Shown here piece by piece: positions 40,259-49,713 of a stretch of 64,000 nt of DNA (the first letter of the stretch is position 1; each line of letters begins with the position of its first letter). The stretch is from positions 312,625 to 376,624 of the forward strand of contig NZ_LUKE01000006.1 of the NCBI RefSeq assembly GCF_001592735.1, given 5' to 3'. The notes beneath the pieces were generated by a model. That model saw nothing but the letters and a program-made list of their open reading frames with translations, had not been told where the DNA came from and made no database searches. The stretch comes from Bdellovibrio bacteriovorus. Lineage in GTDB: Bacteria; Bdellovibrionota; Bdellovibrionia; Bdellovibrionales; Bdellovibrionaceae. The position numbers and the translations under genes were made by a program.

Positions 40259-42589
40259 TTAAGCCTCTCCCAGTTCAACCCATGTGATGCCGTCGCCGCC
40301 GGATTCAGGTGAACCCGCTTTCCATTTTTTTACGTAAATAGACCGCGAAAGGTAGGTACGCACAGCGCGCTTTAAAGCTTCCGTGCCGTGGCCGTGAATA
40401 ATTTTAATGCGATCTTCACGTGAATGCGCGGCTTTATCCAAAGCCACCTCAAGATCAGAAAGTGCATCGTCCACCGTTTTACCTCGCAAATCCAAGGTGC
40501 GATCGTCATCGGCTAAAGATACCGAAATAGACGACCCCTGGCGCACTAATTGTGAGGTCGGATTTTGTGGTTTCCCGGGAAGTTTTAAGTCTTGCCAATT
40601 CAGTTGCAAACGGATGGATCCCGAAAGGATCATCAGATCGCCTTTTGAATTCGGCGCACTTTGCACGATACCGTCTTGATTCAGTGAAGGAACAAAAACC
40701 TTTGCGCCGGGAGGAAACTTTTTACCGAATTCTTCTGCTGTTTCCGGAGCCCCGGCTTGCGTGATGGGTTTCGCTTTTACGATTTCTGGCAGCTTGTATT
40801 TGATATCTTGTAAAGCGCTGTGACGCTTAAAGGTCTCCGTCACCTTGGCCTGTGCGATCGCTTCTTCAACTTTGCGTTCGGCTTTTTTCAAAGTTCTTTG
40901 CAGCCATTCGTCTTTGTCTTTATTGAATTGCTCTAAAAGGCCTTCGTATTTCTTTTTAGTTTCAACGGCTTTGTGAGTTTCTTTTTTAAGATGCTCTTGC
41001 AAAATCGAGATATCGCTTTTTAGTTGCTCGATTTGCTCTAAGCCCTCTAAGCGCGCCCGCGTGGCCGGAGCTAGGACATCCATCGCCCGTTGCACGATCG
41101 CAGGATCCACCCCCACGCGCTTTGCCGTTTGAATGGCTAGTGAATCCCCCGGGATACCCGCAATAAACTGATAAGTGGGGCGACCCGTTTTAGGGTCGTA
41201 TTCTAAACTGCCGTTCAGGACTTTGCTGTCATCATCCCAGCCGGATTTTAAAGGTCCTAAGTGAGAAGTAATAACGGCGAAAACTCCGTTATTAGAGAAG
41301 GCTTCAATAAAGGCGCGCGCTAAAGCGGCCCCCTCTTCGGGATCTGTAGAGCCCGCTATTTCGTCAATCAGGATTAAATTATCACGACCCTTCATTTTGG
41401 CGGCACGGCCTAAGATTTTTAAATGCGCGGCAAAGGTGCTGAGTTCTTCATCGACGCTTTGGGCATCACCGATGCCGATCAAAAGATCTTTGAAAAACGG
41501 AATCTTTGAAGTTTCACTAGCGCAAATCGGAAGTCCACATCGCGCCATTTGCGAAGCAAGGCCTATGGATTTTAGTAAAACTGTTTTACCGCCGGCATTG
41601 GGCCCGCTAAGAAGCAAAATACTTTTTCGCGGATCTAAAAGCACCGTATTGGAAATGACCTTTTTACCCGAAAGTTGCAATAAGGGATGGCGAACTTCAA
41701 TCAGCTCAAAACCTTCATTTGAAAACTCAATAGGGTGAGCTTCAATTTTATTGGCAAACTGCGCTTGCGAAAAACGCACGTCGGCTTCCTCAAGCAAAGT
41801 GCGCGAGGATTCAATTTCTAGCGAGAGCGAAGAAAGATATCGAGAAAGCTCCGTAAGCAGACGCTCGATTTCGTCTTCGATCTCCACTTCAATTTGGCGC
41901 AGGCGATTGTTGGTGGGGATGACGGTTTCGGGTTCAATGAAGACAGTTTGTTTTGTTTGGGATGAACCATGAATCACACCGGGCAGATGATGTTGCATCC
42001 CACTGCGCACCGGCAGCACCCAGCGACCATCGCGAGTGGTGACGTACTTGTCTTGCAAAACGTTTTCCATTTGATGCGCATGCACCAAGCGGTCTAAAGA
42101 GTTTTGCACTTCGCGCGCAAGACGTTCTTTTTCACGATAAAGGCGATACAAGGTTTCACTGGCGTCCGAGCGAATTTCCCCACCGGGGGTCAGAATCTGG
42201 TCGATGGCAGAAACAGGCTCTTCAGCGTTCATCAAGCTTTGACCCACACGTTGAGCCCAGTCGTTGTTGACCGAATTTAAAGCTTCTTTTAAAGCCAAGG
42301 CCTCAAGGCAAAAACTGCGCACGTCTTTGATTTCTAAAGTTTTTAGAACGGCATTCTTTTTAAGACGGGTGATCCAGGTTGAATATAAATCCAGGCTTTG
42401 CATGTAGGGACGCACGCCTTGATTTAAGACCTCCGTCGCTTGCGAGATTTCTTTGAAACTTAAGTAAGCTTCGTCGGGTGTACTTAAAGGTTTGATTTGC
42501 AAAACTTGATTGCGACCGGCTTCGCTTGTCGCGTGAGAACTGATTTTCTCTAAAATTTCGACCCAATCAAGAACGACGAGATCTTGCAT
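40259..42589 (-). CDS. mutS2: Endonuclease MutS2
   Basis: 776 residues. MutS2 is a MutS-like ATPase with a C-terminal Smr nuclease domain; it has been linked to suppression of recombination and to rescue of collided ribosomes. The ATPase has Walker A LLSGPNAGGKTVLLKSIG and Walker B LILIDEIAGSTDPEEGAALA, with the core/clamp helices before it. The C-terminus has the Smr motifs LDLRGKTVDDAL and IIHGHGTEALKRAVRTYL. A long charged helix (about 520-610) joins them. ATG 42589 is taken because GGAG precedes it at a normal distance. Its start lies inside the end of lnt, and the membrane-protein gene follows at once. Confidence 0.96.
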   Translation of the reverse strand: MQDLVVLDWVEILEKISSHATSEAGRNQVLQIKPLSTPDEAYLSFKEISQATEVLNQGVRPYMQSLDLYSTWITRLKKNAVLKTLEIKDVRSFCLEALALKEALNSVNNDWAQRVGQSLMNAEEPVSAIDQILTPGGEIRSDASETLYRLYREKERLAREVQNSLDRLVHAHQMENVLQDKYVTTRDGRWVLPVRSGMQHHLPGVIHGSSQTKQTVFIEPETVIPTNNRLRQIEVEIEDEIERLLTELSRYLSSLSLEIESSRTLLEEADVRFSQAQFANKIEAHPIEFSNEGFELIEVRHPLLQLSGKKVISNTVLLDPRKSILLLSGPNAGGKTVLLKSIGLASQMARCGLPICASETSKIPFFKDLLIGIGDAQSVDEELSTFAAHLKILGRAAKMKGRDNLILIDEIAGSTDPEEGAALARAFIEAFSNNGVFAVITSHLGPLKSGWDDDSKVLNGSLEYDPKTGRPTYQFIAGIPGDSLAIQTAKRVGVDPAIVQRAMDVLAPATRARLEGLEQIEQLKSDISILQEHLKKETHKAVETKKKYEGLLEQFNKDKDEWLQRTLKKAERKVEEAIAQAKVTETFKRHSALQDIKYKLPEIVKAKPITQAGAPETAEEFGKKFPPGAKVFVPSLNQDGIVQSAPNSKGDLMILSGSIRLQLNWQDLKLPGKPQNPTSQLVRQGSSISVSLADDDRTLDLRGKTVDDALSDLEVALDKAAHSREDRIKIIHGHGTEALKRAVRTYLSRSIYVKKWKAGSPESGGDGITWVELGEA

Positions 42590-44177
42590 TATAAGCTCCA
42601 AAAATAATTGTCAGAACCAGCACGACGATAAGAGCCATCCAGTCACGGTGACCTCCACGAACGAAAAAAGTCGTCGGTGCGTCTTTAAGATATTTAACAT
42701 TGAAAGTGCCCGTCCACTCGGTGTGAATCGGGGATTGTTGTAATACATCGCCATTGGCTAAAATAGCGGTGGTAATGCCAGTATTGGTTGAGCGCATCAG
42801 CGGGCGACGAATTTCAATGGCGCGCGCGAAGGTCATGTACAGATGTTGGCGTGGCTCAAACGGATATCCAAACCACGAGTCATTGGTGACATTCACGATG
42901 ATGTCCGTCCCTTTTTCTGCCAGGCCGCGAGAAAAATTGGGATAAAGACCTTCGTAACAAATCTGGGGTCCCCATTTTATTCCCTCTCCCTTGTGGTTGA
43001 GGGTCATGGTGTGTGGTCCCTGACCCCGGCCAAAGTTAGAAATAAAGGGCATCCACTTTAATAAAATTGGAAACTCTTCTGAAAAAGGCAGGTACTCGCC
43101 AAAGGCCAACAACTCTGTTTTGCGATACGGCACATCTAAGTTGTTGCCATTTTGATCAACTAAAAACATGGCGTTGTAGCTGGAGCGATCAATGCGCGTA
43201 TCTGTGTTGGGATCTTTAGAATAAGCTCCGGTGATGAGGGGTTTACCTAAGGGGGCCATGCCACTGATCAATAACTGTTGGTTGCGATGAGTGAGATAGT
43301 GTTGGTCTAAATAATCGGGGAAGGCTGTTTCCGGCCAAACAAAAACGTCGGTTTGCGGAAATTTTTGCGCAGCTTCCGTGGTCAGGTTGATAAACTTATT
43401 GGTGATGACCTGTTGATAGCCGCGACCTTGTTCGGCGAAAACTTTTTCTAAGTTGCCGATATTGGCTTGAACGGCGGTGATATTGATTTCGCGATCAAAC
43501 TTGTTCCAGCCTTTTCCGTGCCAGAAACCTGCCGCGACTAACAACGAAAAACAAATTGTTAAAAGACTTAGGTGTGTCAGCGCTTTACGAATAAAATTTT
43601 GTTTCAACCAAATGTAAGCCACCCAAGCGTTGAAAAGCAGCACGATGGCTGAAAGCCCCAAAAAACCCACCAGATCTGCAAGGTGATAAATGGGGATCTT
43701 CGCCCACAACAAGGTGTAACCTAAATGCCAATCAAAGATGACGGGCCAAACACGTTCTAGAAGCGAATGTAAAATCGCGATAATAACCAATGTCGGACCG
43801 GCAGAAAGTTTGAAACGCAAGCGCAGCCAAGTTCCTGCGGCCAAGGCCACCGGAATATACAAGTGCATGAACGCACAAAAAAGTAGCAACGCGAAAACAG
43901 AAACAATCCATGGGATCTGCCCGAATTCATGGGCGGTGTAAGCAATCCAATGAAAACCAATCAAGGTGAGAACGAATTGAGTAACCCAACCTCCCCAGAA
44001 AGATTTTTTTACCGACGTGCTTTCTTCAATCGCAAAAAGCCACAACGGTGTATAGCAAAACACCAAAGCCCATGGTGGAAACGGAATGTAGGTGGTGCCG
44101 ACTAAAATTCCAGAGAGCAGGGGCCAACGAAATTCGTGGGCTTTCTGCTTGAAAAATTGAAACGTTCTCTTCATCAT
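42567..44177 (-). CDS. lnt: Apolipoprotein N-acyltransferase
   Basis: 536 residues. Lnt adds the third acyl chain to lipoproteins at the periplasmic side of the inner membrane. Several N-terminal transmembrane helices (about 15-240) and a last one (about 505-525) flank a nitrilase-like domain with all three catalytic residues: Glu in VWPETAFPD, Lys in YRKTELLAFGEYLPF and Cys in PQICYEGLYP. FGRGQGP and TNDSWFG are also kept. This fits the many lipoproteins coded in this window. It overlaps mutS2 by 23 nt. The start is either of two adjacent Met codons. It diverges from the zinc-ribbon protein gene, 33 nt apart. Confidence 0.95.
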   Translation of the reverse strand: MMKRTFQFFKQKAHEFRWPLLSGILVGTTYIPFPPWALVFCYTPLWLFAIEESTSVKKSFWGGWVTQFVLTLIGFHWIAYTAHEFGQIPWIVSVFALLLFCAFMHLYIPVALAAGTWLRLRFKLSAGPTLVIIAILHSLLERVWPVIFDWHLGYTLLWAKIPIYHLADLVGFLGLSAIVLLFNAWVAYIWLKQNFIRKALTHLSLLTICFSLLVAAGFWHGKGWNKFDREINITAVQANIGNLEKVFAEQGRGYQQVITNKFINLTTEAAQKFPQTDVFVWPETAFPDYLDQHYLTHRNQQLLISGMAPLGKPLITGAYSKDPNTDTRIDRSSYNAMFLVDQNGNNLDVPYRKTELLAFGEYLPFSEEFPILLKWMPFISNFGRGQGPHTMTLNHKGEGIKWGPQICYEGLYPNFSRGLAEKGTDIIVNVTNDSWFGYPFEPRQHLYMTFARAIEIRRPLMRSTNTGITTAILANGDVLQQSPIHTEWTGTFNVKYLKDAPTTFFVRGGHRDWMALIVVLVLTIIFGAYNARSRRS

Positions 44178-44210
44178 GGTATTAGTAACATAAACAATGA
44201 GTGAGTCACC

Positions 44211-44993
44211 GTGAATTTATCTGAGAAACTGAAAATTAGATGCCCTTCGTGCACGAAGTTGTACGAAGTAGATAGTGGAGAAATTCACTCTGAAATGCCT
44301 CTTTTTCAGTGCATCTCTTGTGACTCTCGTTTCAGTTTTGAATTTCCACCGCAAGATCCGGCCCATGTTCTTTGTTTTGTCGTTCCCGCGAAATCTTCGT
44401 TAGAAGTGGCGCCGGTGACAGAAGAAAATGCCGCAAAGCAACACGAAATGAAGAGCTGTCCTAAGTGCGGCGCCATGAACGGTCGTCGTGCCAAGGAGTG
44501 TTATTCTTGCCACGTTCTTTTTGAGCGTTTGGAAGGTTTGCCCCAAGATCCAAGCCTGAAAGCTCAACCAAGCTTGGTGCGTAAATGGAAAAACTTGGTC
44601 CATAATTTTGAAAATGAAAAACTGCATGAAGAGTTCTTGATGGCTTGCCATCAATTGGACGCGCTTCGTTTTGCCACCCTGAAATACGAAGAACTGAAAG
44701 CGGCGCAAGGCGGGGATCCACAATGCGATATTATGCTAGCGCGGATTCAGAGTCTGATGTTGGTGGGATTGTCTCAAAAGACCGTAGCATCTGAAAAGTC
44801 ATCGGCGAAACCAAAATGGCAAAAGTACATGTACTGGGGACCGTTTGGTTTAAGCGCGCTTTTAATTATTTTAGGCACGATCAACCTGGCTCATCGCAAT
44901 TTAGTGGGTGTCGGCGTGGCCTTTGCGATTATGAGTGCCGGCCTGATCGTGATGATCCGCGGGCGCTTCCAGGCGTCTGACTTTTTTGACTAA
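44211..44993 (+). CDS. Zinc-ribbon protein with two C-terminal transmembrane helices
   Basis: 260 residues. Two zinc ribbons stand in the N-terminal half: IRCPSCTKLYEVDS with FQCISCDSRF (MJ0042-type, residues ~8-45) and KSCPKCGAMNGRRAKECYSCHVLF (about 82-105). The middle is helical and charged (VRKWKNLVHNFENEKLHEEFLMACHQLDALRF). Two transmembrane helices close the protein (about 205-225 and 228-248). MJ0042-type ribbons occur in proteins of the gliding/secretion and regulator type in delta-proteobacteria-like groups; the exact function here is unknown. It probably shares the short divergent promoter region with lnt. Confidence 0.82.
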   Translation: MNLSEKLKIRCPSCTKLYEVDSGEIHSEMPLFQCISCDSRFSFEFPPQDPAHVLCFVVPAKSSLEVAPVTEENAAKQHEMKSCPKCGAMNGRRAKECYSCHVLFERLEGLPQDPSLKAQPSLVRKWKNLVHNFENEKLHEEFLMACHQLDALRFATLKYEELKAAQGGDPQCDIMLARIQSLMLVGLSQKTVASEKSSAKPKWQKYMYWGPFGLSALLIILGTINLAHRNLVGVGVAFAIMSAGLIVMIRGRFQASDFFD

Positions 44994-45011
44994 ATTCTTA
45001 AGCTGGGCGAA

Positions 45012-46406
45012 CTAAGGTTCGCCGCTGCCTTGTTTTGTACCTAAACGTGTGGGGCGATTTTTGGAATCATTGCCGATGGCATTGATTAAAGACTTACCAA
45101 AGGCTGTCATCTCGCGAGCAGACGTATCCACGCCTTCTTCGGCAGGATCCCCCTCCGTCGCGGCTTTGCCACCTTTTTTCGTTTCTAGGATGAACTTCTT
45201 TTGCGTATTCACCACAGAAACCCCGGACACGGATATCCCTGAATCTAAAATGGTCAGCGCTTTATAAAGATTCAACTGACGAGACGTTCTGGTTTTTGAA
45301 GCCAATTGCGACTGGGCATCGCCCGTAGCTAAGATATACTTTTTCACATCTTCGGCTTTAAAGGACTGCTTGTGCGCCATCACAAGGGCCGCGGCCCCCG
45401 TTGCAAACGCCGTGGCTTGTGAAGTCCCGGTCATATAACCGTAAGAATTTCCTGGTAAGCAAGAAAGAATGTTTTGTCCAGGGGCTGCGATATCCACCGT
45501 TTCTACGCCGTAATTTGACGATGCCAAAACTTGGGTTGATGGATCAATCGCAGTGACTGAAATAATATTTGAGAGTTTATAATCGGCTGGGTAGTAGTGA
45601 TGCTGATCGGAATTAGATCTTTCATTGCCGGCAGCGGCGACAAAAAGAATTCCTTTTTTCTGCGCTTCGGCCACGGCATCATGCTCTTCTTGGGAAAACT
45701 CGGTGCCCCCACCTGAATAGTTGATGATGTGTGCGCCCATTTTCACCGCATACTTAATGGAAGCGATGGTATTTTTTAAATTGTCGGTGCCCGGAACTTT
45801 TGGATCATAGTATTTTAAAATCATCAAGCTGACTTCCGGGGCAATCCCGGTAATACCTTTGCCGTTTCCCGCTTCCGCCCCGATGATCCCGGCGATATGA
45901 GTCCCGTGACCGTGATTGTCGTCCAGTTTGTTATTGTTAGAAACAAAGTTCCAACCGTACACGTCATCGACAAAACCATTGCCGTCATCATCGATGCCGT
46001 TGGTGGCTTTGTCGCGGCCTTTGGCATCAACACCTGATTCACCAGGATTTTTCCAAAGATTGCTCGCTAAGTCTTCATGCTTAACATCAATGCCCGTATC
46101 AATGACGGCCACGATAATATCGCGGCTGCCTTTGGTCACCGACCAGGCGCGAGCCGCATCGGATTTTTTTAAACCCCAAGCTTGATTGATCGCGGGATCG
46201 TTAAACAAAGCACTGGGCTCATCTTCGACTTTGTCGGTTTTAGATGTGATGAAAGAGTTTTCTAAAAGGCGTAAGGAATCTTTTTTGGAAGAGCTGGAGC
46301 GGTGAGGGCCCTGGTCTTGAGTGGAATAAATATAAAGTCCTAGGCCTGCAAAGAAGACTAAAACACCAACAGTTCCTAGGAGCCACCACTTGCGAGAAAA
46401 CATCAA
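45012..46406 (-). CDS. Subtilisin-like serine protease (S8), membrane-anchored
   Basis: 464 residues. An N-terminal anchor (WWLLGTVGVLVFFAGLGLYIY) and a ~50-residue linker precede the subtilase domain (about 80-400). The triad is complete: Asp in VAVIDTGIDVKHEDL, His in DNHGHGTHIAGIIG, Ser in MTGTSQATAFATGAAAL, with the oxyanion Asn in FVAAAGNERSN. The fold also has IDDDGNGFVDDVYGWNF with Ca2+-site character, common in thermitase-like S8 proteases. The C-terminal ~70 residues are polar and may be removed. No I9 inhibitor propeptide is evident. It is probably periplasmic or surface exposed and digests protein. The first Met (46406) and the second (46403) cannot be separated. Confidence 0.93.
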   Translation of the reverse strand: MMFSRKWWLLGTVGVLVFFAGLGLYIYSTQDQGPHRSSSSKKDSLRLLENSFITSKTDKVEDEPSALFNDPAINQAWGLKKSDAARAWSVTKGSRDIIVAVIDTGIDVKHEDLASNLWKNPGESGVDAKGRDKATNGIDDDGNGFVDDVYGWNFVSNNNKLDDNHGHGTHIAGIIGAEAGNGKGITGIAPEVSLMILKYYDPKVPGTDNLKNTIASIKYAVKMGAHIINYSGGGTEFSQEEHDAVAEAQKKGILFVAAAGNERSNSDQHHYYPADYKLSNIISVTAIDPSTQVLASSNYGVETVDIAAPGQNILSCLPGNSYGYMTGTSQATAFATGAAALVMAHKQSFKAEDVKKYILATGDAQSQLASKTRTSRQLNLYKALTILDSGISVSGVSVVNTQKKFILETKKGGKAATEGDPAEEGVDTSAREMTAFGKSLINAIGNDSKNRPTRLGTKQGSGEP

Positions 46407-46474
46407 GACCTCCGCTCTTTCTTATCGGTGAACGGGGGTCTTTCTTAAGATAAACTCTCGAGTCTAGGAGTGTT

Positions 46475-48670
46475 TCAATTCGAGACGGGGCCCGAGACCT
46501 GGCGGGTTCTGGTGAGCTTTAAGAGCTCTTCAGGGAATTTCAAGCTTTCGTCCTGATCAAGAAGTCGACGATAGAACACATAATTTCTCATCGTCAGCTT
46601 GATATAGGCTCGGGTTTCCTCGTAAGGAACTTCTTCGATGAACTCTAAGGGGTCGTCGCGGAAGCGAGTTTTGATCCATCCACGAATGGCTGAGTCATTG
46701 GCGTTGTATCCTGAAACCGCCAAAATAAATTGGTCATCGTATTTGTTCATCAAAGCTTTTAATTCGTAAGCACCCAGCGGGATATTGATTTCAGGCTTAA
46801 ATAAATCCGCCGCCTCTTTGTATTCAAGATTGTTTCTTTTTGCTAATTGCTTAGCCACACTTGGCAACAGCTGCATCAAGCCGAACGCATCCACAGGGCT
46901 GCGGGCTTCGGGATTAAATGCAGATTCTTGACGAATGATGGAATAAATAAACTCTTGCGGGGTTCCGCTTTTTTGTGAGGCTGAACTGATGATGTCTCCG
47001 AATGGTTTGGGGAAAAGTAAGTCCGGATGATCATTTAAAAGTTTATCTTTTACTTTTGAATCCAGCGCCCCTAAGGCAGAAAACAGTGGTAAATAGAGGC
47101 CGGTGCGCGCGTAACCTGAAAACATCGCAAGCCAGGTGTCTTCAGAAGTTACATTGCGTTTTTTAAGGTCGTCCACGGCAATATTTAAAACTTTTTCGGC
47201 AAAAGGTTTTTCGTGAACCGCGATAAGCCATTCCGCGATCAAGCGCATTTGGGGATCTAGTTCCGCGATTCCCAGCAGGCTTAAACTTTCTAATTCTTTG
47301 CCTTGAACTTTGAGCGGCGTAAAGTTTCTTTGCAGTTCACGGTTGGCCATGACACCGTAATATCCCAAAGGATCTTCTTGAATCAGCTCTTCAAGCTCTT
47401 TAGTGGCTTCATCGGAGCGATTCAGAGCCTTTAAAGTTCTGGCGGTCCAGAAGCGAGCGCGTGCTTTATCCGACGGATCTTTCACTTGCTCTTTCATTTG
47501 CGCGAGACTTTTTTCAGCCTCACCCCATTTTTGCAACTTATAATAGTTCCAAGATTTTAACCACGCGATCTTATCGCGCAATCCCGCGAAGCTGACAGGT
47601 TGAGCGTAGCTGGCTTCAAAGTATTCTAAAGCTTTGGTGTAATTTCCTTTTTCTTCATCGATGCGACCCAAAATAAAAAACACTTCATCCATCGGATAAG
47701 CGCCCCGTAATTGGCGGTGAGTGTCTTTTAAAACCTGAACCGCGCGTGAAGTTTGATCTTCGGTCCACAGGGTTTTGGCGAAAAGAACTTGGGCGTCGTG
47801 ATATCGGGTGAGCGATTTGCGATCTTTTTTGTTTTTATTGAACTGAGTCTTAGTCCAATTCACCAGATCCGCCGTCGCATTGATATAGTCGTTGCGCTGT
47901 TGCGCGACTTTGTAGGTCTGACGGATATTTTTTAAGGCCTGGAACTGATCCTCGGCGCTCGCTTCTTTGGAAGTCATGATTTTGCGATAGGTTTTTAAGG
48001 CCTGTTCAAATTCGCGATGAAAGCGATAGTCAAAGGCCACCGAGCTGAGGTCTTTATAAGCCGGCAGGGGATTTAGGCGAGGAGAGTTTTTATAAAGCTG
48101 CGTTTGCAGTTCCTGCACTTTTTCTTTGTCGCCCATTTTTTGCGCGATCAAGAGGGCCTGCATGTAAAAATCTTCTTTGTTTTTACGTTGCGTTTCTAAA
48201 CGTGCTTTTTCAACCAAGGCCTCAAGATCATCTTTTTGGTCCGTGGTGCTTTGCGCGTCTTTCAGTTTGCTGTCGACATAAAGATCGCGGTACCAGGGGG
48301 GCACAGAAGAGGGCAGCTCCGCCAACGTGCTGCGATCCGAACACGATTCGTAAGCGCGTAATAAAGCAAGATCATGCAAGGGAAAATCGGTGGCCATCGA
48401 AAGCTGTTTAAAACCTTCACAGGCGGTTTTACTTTGTGTGTCTTTCAGTTTCATGGAAACGACATAAGTCTTCCACCAGCGGATGCGATCTTCCTGGTCG
48501 CCGCCGACTTCGATCTTTTGCAACTCTTGCACGGAGGCATTGTTGTATTTAGCAAGGAATAATGGAATAGGGGGAGTCAGGCGCTTATCAATGCGCGTGT
48601 CATGGTGCGAAGTCGTCGCACAACCCATTAAAATCGAAAGAAAAGTGATGGTAAGTACTAAACGTGGCAT
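46475..48670 (-). CDS. Slt-type soluble lytic murein transglycosylase (lipoprotein)
   Basis: 731 residues. Lytic transglycosylases cleave peptidoglycan glycan strands, giving 1,6-anhydro ends. A lipoprotein signal (TFLSILMGCATTSH) suggests outer-membrane anchoring. Residues ~40-560 are helical TPR-like repeats (YTKALEYFEASYAQP, LEELIQEDPLGYYGV), as in the doughnut of Slt70. The C-terminal catalytic domain has IRQESAFNPEARSPVDAFGLMQLLP with the acid Glu, and AVSGYNANDSAIRGW. The length is longer than E. coli Slt70 (645 with signal). In a predator such enzymes can remodel prey or own wall during entry and exit; context only. It is alone between the subtilase and htpX. Confidence 0.93.
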   Translation of the reverse strand: MPRLVLTITFLSILMGCATTSHHDTRIDKRLTPPIPLFLAKYNNASVQELQKIEVGGDQEDRIRWWKTYVVSMKLKDTQSKTACEGFKQLSMATDFPLHDLALLRAYESCSDRSTLAELPSSVPPWYRDLYVDSKLKDAQSTTDQKDDLEALVEKARLETQRKNKEDFYMQALLIAQKMGDKEKVQELQTQLYKNSPRLNPLPAYKDLSSVAFDYRFHREFEQALKTYRKIMTSKEASAEDQFQALKNIRQTYKVAQQRNDYINATADLVNWTKTQFNKNKKDRKSLTRYHDAQVLFAKTLWTEDQTSRAVQVLKDTHRQLRGAYPMDEVFFILGRIDEEKGNYTKALEYFEASYAQPVSFAGLRDKIAWLKSWNYYKLQKWGEAEKSLAQMKEQVKDPSDKARARFWTARTLKALNRSDEATKELEELIQEDPLGYYGVMANRELQRNFTPLKVQGKELESLSLLGIAELDPQMRLIAEWLIAVHEKPFAEKVLNIAVDDLKKRNVTSEDTWLAMFSGYARTGLYLPLFSALGALDSKVKDKLLNDHPDLLFPKPFGDIISSASQKSGTPQEFIYSIIRQESAFNPEARSPVDAFGLMQLLPSVAKQLAKRNNLEYKEAADLFKPEINIPLGAYELKALMNKYDDQFILAVSGYNANDSAIRGWIKTRFRDDPLEFIEEVPYEETRAYIKLTMRNYVFYRRLLDQDESLKFPEELLKLTRTRQVSGPVSN

Positions 48671-48718
48671 AGCCCCTAAAGGCTATGCCGATTCGACGAA
48701 GTTTACAAGTCGGGAAGA

Positions 48719-49618
48719 TTACAGACGTGAGCGTTGTAATGCTTCGATGCGCACTTCTAATGGAGGATGCGTCATGAATAATTTTGCTAAAGCGCCTTGT
48801 TTATCGCGATTTGAAATCATCAAAGTCGCGGTCGCGCCTTCTTCCGGTGGGATTGGCAAGCTGTAAACCGAGCGCAGCTTTTGTAAGGCCGCGATCATGC
48901 TTTCACGGCTCGCATAACGAGCGCCACCGGCGTCCGCGCGGAACTCGCGACGACGAGAGAAGTAGTTCACAACAATCGAGCCTAGCAAAGTAAATGCGAT
49001 ATCGCCCAAGATCACGACGGCAAAGTGGACCACGCCGCGGAATTTTTCATCGACATTTGACGCAACGATGTTTGCCAAAATACGAGAGAAAAACATCGCA
49101 AACGCATTCACGATACCTTGGATCAACGTCATAGTCACCATGTCACCATTTGCGATATGGGCCACTTCATGGGCCAAAACGCCGTCGATTTCCTTTTCAT
49201 TCATGCGCTGTAAAAGTCCGCTTGAAACCGCGACCAGGGAATTACTTTTTGAAGGTCCGGTCGCAAACGCGTTGATGTCGATAGATTCATAAATACCGAC
49301 TTCAGGCATTTTTGGCAGACCTGCTCGGCGAGCAAAGTCGTGAACTTTATTTACAAGCGCACGCAATTCAGGGTTTTGATTGTTCGGCTGAATAATTTGA
49401 ACGCCGTGGAATTTTTTAGCCACCCATTTCGACATAAGAAGTGAAATGAATGCGCCACCCATACCCCACACCAAACAGAAGGCCATCAAGAAGGGGATGT
49501 AAGAATTAAGGCCCGCTAAGCCGAGGAAGTGGCTTACCAAAGACCAAACGATACCGATGGTGACCATCACCAACACGTTCGTTAATACAAATAAACCAAT
49601 TCGTTTTAAAAATGCCAT
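48719..49618 (-). CDS. htpX: HtpX-like membrane zinc metalloprotease
   Basis: 299 residues. HtpX is an inner-membrane M48 protease that, with FtsH, degrades damaged membrane proteins. Two N-terminal transmembrane helices (about 5-27 and 38-60) precede the zinc motif VLAHEVAHIANGD (HExxH, with Val-Ala where Leu-Ser is usual) and the third ligand in RRREFRADAGGARYA. Two more transmembrane helices lie between (about 155-175 and 190-210). C-terminal MTHPPLEVRIEAL is typical. ATG 49618 follows GGAGTTGTC; the longer frame upstream has no support. It lies 95 nt after clpA on the same strand, forming a proteostasis group with ClpA/ClpS. Confidence 0.94.
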   Translation of the reverse strand: MAFLKRIGLFVLTNVLVMVTIGIVWSLVSHFLGLAGLNSYIPFLMAFCLVWGMGGAFISLLMSKWVAKKFHGVQIIQPNNQNPELRALVNKVHDFARRAGLPKMPEVGIYESIDINAFATGPSKSNSLVAVSSGLLQRMNEKEIDGVLAHEVAHIANGDMVTMTLIQGIVNAFAMFFSRILANIVASNVDEKFRGVVHFAVVILGDIAFTLLGSIVVNYFSRRREFRADAGGARYASRESMIAALQKLRSVYSLPIPPEEGATATLMISNRDKQGALAKLFMTHPPLEVRIEALQRSRL

Positions 49619-49713
49619 TTCGACAACTCCTTTGGTCTGCACTCCGGCGTTGCCGGAGTAGCTTACAATGAAGATGATAACTCAAAAAGGAATGTCAATA
49701 CAACGCCGTCACG